Origin: Planctomycetota bacterium
Lineage (GTDB): Bacteria; Planctomycetota; UBA1135; GCA-002686595
NCBI GenBank assembly: GCA_012959525.1
Contig: DUDB01000036.1
Span: 38,850 to 102,849 of the forward strand
DNA length: 64,000 bases
Direction of reading: 5' to 3'
This document shows, one piece after another, positions 43,548 to 51,054 of this stretch (the first letter of the stretch is position 1; every line of letters starts with the position of its first letter). Under the pieces are notes generated by a model. The model saw only the letters and a program-made list of their open reading frames with translations, did no database searches and had not been told where the DNA came from. Made by a program: the position numbers and the translations under genes.

Positions 43548-44233
43548 GGCTGCGCCTCGGGTCCGACACCGAAACGAACCAGGGTCCACCCTGACTCGCT
43601 GCCCTTGAGTAGCGCACCATGGACGGGATCCAGGCTAAGGGCGTGGCTTTGGCCAAATGGTAATCCCAGGGCATGGGCCAGGATCGAACGCACCACGTTC
43701 CGATGGGCTGCGACAACGAGGCGCGACACGTCAACCGTCGCCTCTTCAAAGGCGGCCCAGGTTCGCGCGCACAAGTCCGTCTCGCTCTCGCCACCGTGGC
43801 CACACCAGCGGGCGGGATCGCTCCAGTATTCCTCTGCCTGCGCTGCCCAACGTGCCGAGTATTCCGCTCGCTCAAGCTCTTGCCACTGCCCACGGTCCAG
43901 TTCGCCCAGGCGGGGATCAACGCGTAGTTCCGCTCCGCTCCGAGCGGCGATGGCTTCCCCAAGGCTTTGCGCCCTCTTGAGGGGCGAAGCCACGACCCGC
44001 TGAATCTCCGCTGTGGCCAAGGCCTCAGCCGCCGCCCGGGTCTGGTCCTCTCCACGGGGGGAGAGAGGCACGTCGCGCGAACCGTAAGCTCGTCCGGCGA
44101 AGGTCTCGTTCACCTCGCCGTGCCGCACTAGCCAGACCCTTACCTCGCTCTTCGGACCGGGGGCTGGCTCCCGCGGCGGGTCTCCCGGAGGGCCGGGTGG
44201 TGGCTCGGGGCGAGGGGGGGGATGCAGGTGCAT
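43544..44233 (-). CDS. Histidine phosphatase family protein
   Basis: 229 residues. Catalytic LVRHGEVN (phospho-His at about 38), the second Arg in SPLKRAQSLGEAI, acid GELDRGQWQELE and second His AAHRNVVRS: a complete phosphoglycerate-mutase-like phosphatase site of the CobC/PhoE type. The first 28 residues are mostly Pro, Gly and charged (MHLHPPPRPEPPPGPPGDPP), an unusual extension; no later start codon fits. Substrate unknown. First gene of the reverse operon with a GT4. Confidence 0.87.
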   Translation of the reverse strand: MHLHPPPRPEPPPGPPGDPPREPAPGPKSEVRVWLVRHGEVNETFAGRAYGSRDVPLSPRGEDQTRAAAEALATAEIQRVVASPLKRAQSLGEAIAARSGAELRVDPRLGELDRGQWQELERAEYSARWAAQAEEYWSDPARWCGHGGESETDLCARTWAAFEEATVDVSRLVVAAHRNVVRSILAHALGLPFGQSHALSLDPVHGALLKGSESGWTLVRFGVGPEAQP

Positions 44234-44377
44234 TGAATGAAGCCTAGCAGTGCAAACCAGGAAACTCCTATTTCAAGTGCCTCCGGCCGGCTTTGCCTCC
44301 TACTCTAGTTAACCCTAACGGAAGATGCGGAGTGGTTCCGCTGCCCTCCTCGAACCTGAACCCGGCGTCAAACGCCC

Positions 44378-44391
44378 CTGGTCCAAACCAG
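44378..44391. promoter_or_regulatory. short palindrome upstream of the ferredoxin start
   Basis: CTGGT (44378-44382) and ACCAG (44387-44391) flank CCAA. It lies about 10 nt before TATACC (44402-44407), a candidate -10 that ends 5 nt before the ATG at 44413. It could be an operator over the -35 region; evidence is slim. Confidence 0.25.
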
Positions 44392-44412
44392 TCTCCCGAC
44401 CTATACCCAATC

Positions 44413-44691
44413 ATGCCCATCGTGACCTTCTCACCCACTGGCGCCACCCTCGAAGTCGCGGCAGGTGGTTCTTTCCTTGCTGCCTGTGAGAACTCAGATG
44501 CACCGGCCGATTTCGGCTGTCAGGCCGGCGTCTGTGGCGTCTGCATCCTGGTCGTGGAGGAAGGGGCGGACAACCTGACCCCCGGAACGGAGGAGGAGTT
44601 GGAACTGGCGAGCCAGTTCAGTTCAGAAGCCACCGCGCGTCTTGGCTGCCAGATCATCGTGAACGGGGATGCCACCGTTCGGCCGGGCTAG
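44413..44691 (+). CDS. 2Fe-2S ferredoxin (plant type)
   Basis: 92 residues from ATG 44413. The cluster ligands are C36-x4-C41-x2-C44 and C79 (FGCQAGVCGVC...LGC), the [2Fe-2S] plant/adrenodoxin-type spacing. It carries single electrons in the cytoplasm; the redox partner is unknown. An open frame runs 40 residues further upstream, but this ATG starts exactly at the first strand (PIVTFSPTGATLEV). No ribosome site; TATACC just upstream suggests a leaderless mRNA. Confidence 0.88.
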   Translation: MPIVTFSPTGATLEVAAGGSFLAACENSDAPADFGCQAGVCGVCILVVEEGADNLTPGTEEELELASQFSSEATARLGCQIIVNGDATVRPG

Positions 44692-44704
44692 CGGAGGCTC
44701 GGAC

Positions 44705-45910
44705 TCACACGCCGGTTTCTGGCACCAGGTCAAGGTGAGGGTCAGGCGGCAGGAGCAACGTACTTGTGTCCGCCTTGGCCTGTGCCTCGGGTAGATTGCC
44801 TTGCAGGAGTGTAAGGACCCGTGCGGCCGTGGCTCGATAGCCGGTCAACTTGCCACCGTAGACGGTCACAAAGCTGGGCCGCCGTTCATCGTCAGGGGAC
44901 AAGATGACCTCTCGTGAACGGCGAAAAGCACGTCCATCCCCCTTGGGCAGCACGCGCAATCCAGCCCAGGCATCCAGGACCTCCCGCGAGTGGTCAGGGA
45001 AGTAGTGATCGAGGACGCCCAAGAGGTAGTCCACCTCCTCTGACTCGGGGGATACCTTGCTCGGATCACCCGAGAAGGGAGTTTCGGTCGTTCCCACCAG
45101 GGTGTGACCCCGCCATGGCATGACGAAGACCGCACGCCGATCGGTGGGAGCCTCCGCGTAGTAGATGCCACGCTCCATGGCGCCTTCCACCTCGATGTGC
45201 GTGCCACCGACCAACTCCACCTCACGCCGACGGGGGGCTGGCGCGAATCCATTCAGTACGGAGTTGGCCCAGGGGCCAGCTGCGTTGATCACCAGGCGTG
45301 TGTCCACCTCCAACACCTCATCATTCAACCTCAAACGCACCAACCAACGGTCGGAGCGGCGCTCACCGCCGAGCACTTCCGCGCCAAGTGCTACCCGTGC
45401 GCCTAGCTCGGCCGCCGAGGCTGTCACGGCTCGGCACAGGGCCGCATCATCGGTCTGGCCGTCCTGATAGCAGTAGACTCCCTTCAGCCCCTCGGTTTGC
45501 AGCCCATCGAGTGACTCCCAGTCGGGGCGGGGGATGGAGCGATATCGCGAGTCCTCCCCCAAGCCTCCGAGCAGGGCGTAGAGGCTGAGTCCCGCACGGA
45601 TCTGCAAGCGACTACGTGTCGTCTGGCTGTAGATGGGGATATAGAACGGGACGAGGCGAACCAGATGGGGGGCGATCTTCAGCAAGGTGCGCCGTTCTGT
45701 CAGGGACTCTGCCACCAGGGAAAACTGCAGGTTCTCCAGGTATCGCAGACCCCCGTGGATGAGCTTGCTGGATCGGCTCGAAGTGCCGGCAGCGATGGCG
45801 CTGCGTTCGACCAGCAGCACTTCGTGGCCCGCAGCGGCCAGGGCCTGGGTAATCCCAGCGCCTTGGATGCCAGCGCCAATCACCAGAGCCGTTGTGGTGT
45901 CGAGGGGCAT
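44705..45910 (-). CDS. glpD: FAD-dependent glycerol-3-phosphate dehydrogenase, short form
   Basis: 401 residues from ATG 45910. FAD-binding GAGIQGAG (12-19), the GlpD signature SSRSSKLIHGGLRYLE (about 45-60), QDGQTDDAALCRA, NAAGPWAN and TVYGGKLTGYR at the C-terminal end. It oxidises glycerol-3-phosphate to DHAP and feeds electrons to quinone. E. coli GlpD is about 100 residues longer; the helical C-terminal domain appears absent here, with the chain ending soon after the GGKLTGYR block. Confidence 0.85.
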   Translation of the reverse strand: MPLDTTTALVIGAGIQGAGITQALAAAGHEVLLVERSAIAAGTSSRSSKLIHGGLRYLENLQFSLVAESLTERRTLLKIAPHLVRLVPFYIPIYSQTTRSRLQIRAGLSLYALLGGLGEDSRYRSIPRPDWESLDGLQTEGLKGVYCYQDGQTDDAALCRAVTASAAELGARVALGAEVLGGERRSDRWLVRLRLNDEVLEVDTRLVINAAGPWANSVLNGFAPAPRRREVELVGGTHIEVEGAMERGIYYAEAPTDRRAVFVMPWRGHTLVGTTETPFSGDPSKVSPESEEVDYLLGVLDHYFPDHSREVLDAWAGLRVLPKGDGRAFRRSREVILSPDDERRPSFVTVYGGKLTGYRATAARVLTLLQGNLPEAQAKADTSTLLLPPDPHLDLVPETGV

Positions 45911-46025
45911 GGCTACCGAGCATCTGATGCTGCCGTGCGAGAAGCAAGGGCGAGTTGCGGCCAGGCCACTCGACTGAGCTCGCCGGATGGGGTACACCGA
46001 GGGTCACCCCTCGAGGAAACCCCCC

Positions 46026-46391
46026 ATGAGCTTGCCCACCCACCCCGACGAGTTGCTTCTGCTTCACAATCCCCGTTGTTCCAAGAGCCGCCAGGTGAAG
46101 GCTCTCCTGGAAGAGCGGGGGGTCGAGTTCGTAGAACGCCGCTATCTCGAGGATGCCCTAGATGGTGAAGAGTTGAGCGATCTGGGAGGCCGCCTGGGCA
46201 AACCCATTTCGGATTGGGTACGGAGCAGGGAATCGGCATTCGCCGAGAACGGGCTCTCTGAGCAGAGTGATGAGGCGGAACTCATAGCCGCTGTGGCTGC
46301 CAATCCGATCTTGATGGAGCGCCCGATCCTCATTCGCGGCCCAGAAGCGCGCGTGGGCCGCCCTCCCGAGAGTGTTCTCACCCTGCTCTGA
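46026..46391 (+). CDS. arsC: ArsC-family arsenate reductase-like protein
   Basis: 121 residues from ATG 46026. HNPRCSKSR with catalytic Cys18, ISDWVRSRE, NPILMERPI and GRPPE at the end are the glutaredoxin-coupled ArsC signature. It would reduce arsenate via a thiol relay. No arsenite pump or arsR is nearby, so a role as a general thiol reductase of the ArsC/YffB family is also possible. GAGG lies 9 nt upstream. Confidence 0.85.
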   Translation: MSLPTHPDELLLLHNPRCSKSRQVKALLEERGVEFVERRYLEDALDGEELSDLGGRLGKPISDWVRSRESAFAENGLSEQSDEAELIAAVAANPILMERPILIRGPEARVGRPPESVLTLL

Positions 46392-46673
46392 AGCAGGGCG
46401 TGGACACCAGTGCCGCACTCGAGGGGATGGGCTTGAGTCGCGCTAAGACGGAGCAGTGCAACGTGGACGACCTGTCGCTGCAAGTGAGGATTGGCTCGGA
46501 GCGCAGGTGCAGGCGTGCAGGCCTCCCGCTCAGTGGGTTCCAGTGCTATCGATCATCAGGAGAGGCCTAGGAAGTTCCTTTCTACGGACAGAGTGGCCCG
46601 TTGGGGCCATGCAGGGGCTATTATCTTCAGACCTCTCCTGGCTGCAGAGTCAGAATGGACCCTCAAGCGACCC
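46392..46673. other. 282-nt gap before the NOR-like operon
   Basis: No confident gene or regulatory site seen. An open frame in phase with the di-heme cytochrome extends back to about 46491, but its translation is unlike a protein N-terminus. The promoter of the NOR-like operon should lie here. Confidence 0.4.
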
Positions 46674-47468
46674 GTGATCTCTCCCCCTGACCGTTTCAGC
46701 TTCACCCGCGGGCAGGTCCTGCTCTTGCTTGCAGGGTGTTTCCTCAGCCTGTCCGTGGTGGCCTACAGTGACTACCCGCGCGAGGAGGTTCGAGCGATGG
46801 CCCCCGAGGCGCGCCGTGGGCTCGAAGTCTGGAGGAATAACAACTGCCAAGCCTGCCATCAGATCCACGGTTTCGGCGGATTCCACGGACCTGATCTGAC
46901 CAATCGCTTGACGCCGGACGTGTTGGACGCAGAGTTGATTCAGGTGATTCTGACAGGGCAGGGCCGCATGCCCGCCTTTGAATTTCCGGACGAGGACTTG
47001 GACGCCTTGATGGCCTGGCTGCGCTGGATCAATGATTCGGGGAGGGCGCAGCCCGAGCCTTTGCAAGCGCTGAACGGCCCGATCGCGTCCATGCACTTCA
47101 AGGAGCTGATCGCTCTGGCGGATGAACGCGAGCTTGTGACGATCACAGGCTCTGCCCAGGAGGGGCTGGAGCTTTGGACGACGATGCAGTGCGGCACCTG
47201 CCATCGGGCATTCCAGGCCGGCTTATTGCGCGAACCGGATCTAACTGCGGCAGCCACCGACCGTTCTTTCGAGAATCTGAGCCGGTTCCTGGCCGAGGGG
47301 AGCGGGAGAATGCCGGCGACCCCCCTCGATGACAACCAGGTGCGCACTCTGGTGGCCTTCTTGCAATGGGTGGCGGACCACCGTTCGAACCTGTTCGAAC
47401 TCAATCTGGAGTTGACCCAGCACGAACCCTTCCGCTGGTCGGACCTGCCCTGGTTTGAGTACAGATGA
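46674..47468 (+). CDS. Membrane-anchored di-heme cytochrome c (NorC-like)
   Basis: 264 residues from GTG 46674. One N-terminal helix (about 13-32) anchors two cytochrome c domains: CQACH (58-62) with likely distal Met99 in GRMP, and CGTCH (173-177) with Met213 in GRMP. The first domain's CHQIHGFGGFHGPDLTNR resembles NorC's CHTILGxGAxxAPDLT. Classical NorC has one heme; this has two. It overlaps the catalytic subunit by ATGA. It would pass electrons from a periplasmic donor to the NorB-like partner. The start codon is uncertain. Confidence 0.78.
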   Translation: MISPPDRFSFTRGQVLLLLAGCFLSLSVVAYSDYPREEVRAMAPEARRGLEVWRNNNCQACHQIHGFGGFHGPDLTNRLTPDVLDAELIQVILTGQGRMPAFEFPDEDLDALMAWLRWINDSGRAQPEPLQALNGPIASMHFKELIALADERELVTITGSAQEGLELWTTMQCGTCHRAFQAGLLREPDLTAAATDRSFENLSRFLAEGSGRMPATPLDDNQVRTLVAFLQWVADHRSNLFELNLELTQHEPFRWSDLPWFEYR

Positions 47469-48859
47469 GTATGTCCAGTCCCCGCCCCGCAGATACCTGG
47501 AACTCTGGCGCTTCTCTGGAGGGCTTCCGTCCTCTCGTCGGGCTTGCGCTCCTGGCCCTGGGGGCTTGCAGCCTGACCTTCCTCATCGGTCTGCCGGTTG
47601 CGTTGACGTACACCGACCAGTTCACGGTTCTGCGGGAGTGGGGGATCACACTGCAGCACCTGCGTCCGATCCACGAGTCCTGCGCGTTCGCCTGGGTGTT
47701 CATCGGCGGCGTGGCCACCGTGCACCTATGGCTCGTACAGGCGCACGGCCCACCGGACGCGGCCATGCGCAAGCGAACACTTGCCATGGTGACTCTCTGG
47801 ACCGCCGCAGGTGTAGGGATCGTGATAAGCCTGCTCAGCGGGCACTTCACGGGGCGCGAGTACCTGGGTTACTCACCGGTATTCTCTGTCTTGATCGCCT
47901 CGGGCTGGCTGCTCTTCGCGTGGAACTTCTATTCGCGCGTGGGCTGGTCCCTGAAGGGTCGACCTGTGTACGTGATCATGTGGTGGGTCGCGATTCCCCT
48001 CTTCCTCATCACCTACGCCGAAGCCCACGCCTACCTGCTTGAGTACGTGTCCCTTCGACCCCTGCGCGACCTGGCGATTCAGTGGAAATCCGCGGGCGCT
48101 CACGTCGGGTCCTTCAATCTCTTGGCTTACGGGTCCTTGATGTTTGTGGCCAGCGCTCTACAGGGAAGTGAGGGCTATGCCCATTCGCGTACCGCCTTCG
48201 CCTTCTTCACCGTGGGCCTCCTGAACACGTTCTGCAACTACGGTCACCACACCTACCACCTGCCTCAGTCGGCTTGGATTCACTGGGTCAGTTTCATCGT
48301 GAGCATGCTGGAGTTGGCGATCTTGGCCAAGGTCTTCTTGGACGTGGGCAAGCTGCTCAAGGGACGCACGGGGGCCACTTCCCATCCGGTGATTGAGGGA
48401 TTCATGCGGTCGGCCACATGGTGGACCTTCTTGATGCTGACCCTCTCCATCGTGATTGCGGTGCCCCCCTTGAACGTCATGTTGCACGGCACCCATGCGA
48501 TCTCGGCCCACGTCATGGGAAGCATGGTGGGCATCGACTCCATGATCCTCTGGGCTGCCATGGCCTACTTGGTTAGCCGGGCGGTGGGCGCGGACCATCC
48601 AAGCTTGCAGAAGCCCTCCATCTGTGTGGCCGTTCGGCTGATCAACGTGTTCCTGTTCTCCTTCATCCTCGTGTACCTCCTGCGCGGAGCTAGCGCCGGT
48701 TGGTCGCGGTACGCTGGGGCCGCGGCCACGGACTACTCAGAGTGGGTGGCCATGTTCCCAACGCTCATGATGGTCTTTGGAGCGGGGTTGATGGTCTCGG
48801 TCTTGTGGGTGCTCCTGCACTGGATCTGCGCCCTGCTCGCCTCCAAGAACCCGGCCTGA
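47465..48859 (+). CDS. NorB-like heme-copper-superfamily catalytic subunit
   Basis: 464 residues, about 12 helices. Low-spin heme ligand His70 (LRPIHES), helix VI His213 (GAHVGSFN), the His pair H261-H262 (YGHHTYH) for the non-heme metal, and HGTHAISAHVMG with His349. Helix VI has no cross-link Tyr of oxidases and Phe217 where cNOR has Glu (H-x3-E). The helix X pair H-x-H of the superfamily reads H349-V-M351. The partner cytochrome and overall pattern point to NO reduction by a divergent NOR family rather than O2 reduction, but this is unproven. No norD/norQ is adjacent. Confidence 0.75.
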   Translation: MSMSSPRPADTWNSGASLEGFRPLVGLALLALGACSLTFLIGLPVALTYTDQFTVLREWGITLQHLRPIHESCAFAWVFIGGVATVHLWLVQAHGPPDAAMRKRTLAMVTLWTAAGVGIVISLLSGHFTGREYLGYSPVFSVLIASGWLLFAWNFYSRVGWSLKGRPVYVIMWWVAIPLFLITYAEAHAYLLEYVSLRPLRDLAIQWKSAGAHVGSFNLLAYGSLMFVASALQGSEGYAHSRTAFAFFTVGLLNTFCNYGHHTYHLPQSAWIHWVSFIVSMLELAILAKVFLDVGKLLKGRTGATSHPVIEGFMRSATWWTFLMLTLSIVIAVPPLNVMLHGTHAISAHVMGSMVGIDSMILWAAMAYLVSRAVGADHPSLQKPSICVAVRLINVFLFSFILVYLLRGASAGWSRYAGAAATDYSEWVAMFPTLMMVFGAGLMVSVLWVLLHWICALLASKNPA

Positions 48860-48877
48860 GCGCGATGGTCGATCGGC

Positions 48878-49954
48878 TCAGGGCCGATACTGCTCCAGTG
48901 CAGCCAGAAGATGTGGGAGGGCGCGGTCACGGGTAGCCCCGTTGGCGAACGCCGCGAAGCTCAAGGGTGTCTCCACGTCCCAGGGGAAGTCCAGCTCCGT
49001 CCCCGCGAGACTTGTTATCGACGCTCCCGCCTCCTCGACGCACAGAATGGCTCCCGCCACGTCATAGGGCTTGGTTGTCTGCGCATGTAGCCCGAGACGG
49101 TCGGCGATGAACTGGCGCGGGTCCACGATCATGCGGTAGGTGCCCAGGGCCGTCAGCGCCATCTGCCCTGCGTTGCAGATGTACTGGTCGTCGTAGCAGT
49201 GGGCGAGCTCGGCACCCTCTTCTTCTTCGATGCGGGCAAAGAACGCGAATGCCAGACGCGCCACTTCTTCGCGCAGGTCGGGGTGGAATGCGAAGAAGGG
49301 CAGGTAACCATGATCCAGCCGGTTGTCGTCATCCGCATGCAGAGGATGAGAGCGCAGAATCTCGCCGCTGGACACGTCCATCTCCGCCAGCTCCGTTCCC
49401 ATCCCGCGCCGTGCACTGAGCCTGCGGGCAACTCGAGCTCGCGAGTCCGGAAGTTCCTGTATGCAGGCCGCCAGGGCGTCCCTTTGATGCGGTATGTCCT
49501 CTCCAGGGCCGGCCAGGGCGATCACGGCCCAGGCGGCGCGATGATCCAACATCAGATGCCTCGTGCCATCCACGGGGTCCACGCAGATACGAGGTCCGCC
49601 GTGATCGAATCCGGGGAGATCACGGGTTCCGTCCGCTCCATCCGGTCCCTGGTGTCGCCAGCCGGCATCCTCGGTCAATACGGAGAGGGGCGCGAGGCGG
49701 GCCCGTTGCTCGAACCAGTCACCTAGCTCGGCTTCCGCGGCCGCGTCGATTCCAAAGGTGGTGTCTCCGGCTCCCACGGACACTGGGCGGCTCACGGATC
49801 CGAGATCGGAGCTATCAATGGCATTGGACATGGTCCGGCGTGCACATCTGCGTAGGCGCTCGGCCAAATCCTCTAGGTGCGGTAGCCAGTCGGCGGCCCA
49901 CTCTTCGTTACTTGCGGGGGGCGACCCGGTGTTGGTTTCAGAAGGAGGAATCAT
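48878..49954 (-). CDS. Inositol monophosphatase / CysQ-family phosphatase
   Basis: 358 residues from ATG 49954. Metal-site motifs TEDAG (E95-D96), DPVDGTRHL (D126, D129) and KPYDVAGAI (about 308-316) match the Mg-dependent, Li-sensitive family that includes inositol monophosphatase and 3'-phosphoadenosine-5'-phosphate phosphatase. The chain is about 90 residues longer than usual, partly an insert between motifs 2 and 3 and a polar N-terminus. Substrate not predictable; a PAP role would fit sulfate metabolism, but this is speculation. It converges on the NOR-like pair. Confidence 0.85.
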   Translation of the reverse strand: MIPPSETNTGSPPASNEEWAADWLPHLEDLAERLRRCARRTMSNAIDSSDLGSVSRPVSVGAGDTTFGIDAAAEAELGDWFEQRARLAPLSVLTEDAGWRHQGPDGADGTRDLPGFDHGGPRICVDPVDGTRHLMLDHRAAWAVIALAGPGEDIPHQRDALAACIQELPDSRARVARRLSARRGMGTELAEMDVSSGEILRSHPLHADDDNRLDHGYLPFFAFHPDLREEVARLAFAFFARIEEEEGAELAHCYDDQYICNAGQMALTALGTYRMIVDPRQFIADRLGLHAQTTKPYDVAGAILCVEEAGASITSLAGTELDFPWDVETPLSFAAFANGATRDRALPHLLAALEQYRP

Positions 49955-49998
49955 GGCCCCAGGAGCATACAAAGCGCGGGATCTGAGCACCTCTGAGC

Positions 49999-50026
49999 TT
50001 GTGACTTGCTGGTAGGGCTCTACACT
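49999..50026 (+). promoter_or_regulatory. candidate sigma70-type promoter for trxB
   Basis: TTGTGA (49999-50004), a 16-nt spacer, and TACACT (50021-50026), 37 nt before the trxB ATG. Each hexamer matches four of six consensus bases. Confidence 0.4.
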
Positions 50027-50063
50027 TGCCCGGCCCATCGAAACCTCTCCCTTGTTCAGCACC

Positions 50064-50999
50064 ATGAGCGATTCAGTCCACGAAGTCATCATCATCGGCT
50101 CCGGCCCTGCCGGCTACACCGCAGCCATCTACACGGCCCGTGCCAACCTCAAACCGACCCTGTTTCAGGGTATGCAACCCGGTGGCCAGTTGACGATCAC
50201 GACGGACGTGGAGAACTTCCCGGGTTACCCCGATGGCGTGATGGGTCCGGCCATGATGGAGGACCTGCAGAAGCAGGCCGAGCGTTTTGGTACGGACTTG
50301 CAATTCGAGCACATCACCGAGGTGGACTTCAGCAAGCGACCCTTCCGCATGAAGTCCGAGTTCAATGAGTATCAGGCCAAGACCGTGATCATCGCTACGG
50401 GGGCCTCGGCGCGACTGCTGGGCTTGGATAGCGAGAAGACCCTGATGGGCAATGGTGTCTCCGCTTGCGCTACCTGCGACGGGGCCTTCTTCCCCGACAA
50501 GCACGTCCTGATTGTGGGCGGCGGAGATTCGGCCATGGAAGAGGCCATCTACCTGACCCGATTTGCTAGCAAGGTCACCGTGGTTCACCGTCGCGAGGGC
50601 TTCAGCTCTTCGCGCATCATGCTTGAGCGCGCTCAGCGCAACGAGAAGATCGAATGGCTCCTCTTCAGGACGGTCAAGGACATCCTCGCTGGAGAAGATG
50701 GCAAGGTCGATCGGGTGATCCTGACGGACCCGCGCGATGGCTCGGAGTCGGAGGTGGCCTGCGACGGGATATTCATCGCCATTGGTCACGATCCCAACAC
50801 GGACCTGTTCAAGGGCCAAATCGATTTGGACGAGTCCGGCTACATCCAGGTGCACGACGGGAGCCGCACCTCGGTCGACGGTGTGTTTGCCTGTGGGGAT
50901 GCGATGGATAAGCGTTACCGTCAGGCCATCACGGCGGCGGGCACGGGGTGCATGGCGGCTATCGATGCCGAGCGGTGGCTGGAAGAACAAGAGGGTTAG
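50064..50999 (+). CDS. trxB: Thioredoxin reductase
   Basis: 311 residues, typical low-molecular-weight type. FAD site GSGPAGYTAA (12-21), redox CATC (C135, C138), nucleotide site GGGDSAMEEA (152-161), and GVFACGDAMD...QAITAAGTGC at the end. It reduces thioredoxin with NADPH. In the 2'-phosphate motif the two Arg of HRR (176-177) are kept, but the third (E. coli R181) is Ser, giving HRREGFSSS. ATG 50064 is preferred to TTG 50052. Confidence 0.94.
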   Translation: MSDSVHEVIIIGSGPAGYTAAIYTARANLKPTLFQGMQPGGQLTITTDVENFPGYPDGVMGPAMMEDLQKQAERFGTDLQFEHITEVDFSKRPFRMKSEFNEYQAKTVIIATGASARLLGLDSEKTLMGNGVSACATCDGAFFPDKHVLIVGGGDSAMEEAIYLTRFASKVTVVHRREGFSSSRIMLERAQRNEKIEWLLFRTVKDILAGEDGKVDRVILTDPRDGSESEVACDGIFIAIGHDPNTDLFKGQIDLDESGYIQVHDGSRTSVDGVFACGDAMDKRYRQAITAAGTGCMAAIDAERWLEEQEG

Positions 51000-51017
51000 A
51001 GTCAAGACACCCGCCCC

Positions 51018-51045
51018 TTGATGGGAGTGGGACGGAGACTAGACT
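51018..51045 (+). promoter_or_regulatory. candidate promoter giving a leaderless mRNA
   Basis: TTGATG (51018-51023), 16-nt spacer, TAGACT (51040-51045), then 9 nt to the ATG at 51055. A transcript would start within a base or two of the initiation codon; no ribosome site is present. Confidence 0.45.
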
Positions 51046-51054
51046 GGCTCTGCC

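Noticed and set aside
47465..48859. Catalytic subunit read as a cbb3-type oxygen reductase
   Set aside because: No oxidase cross-link Tyr or second oxidase subunit was seen, and the GHH and HGTH blocks and partner cytochrome fit NOR better. Not fully excluded.
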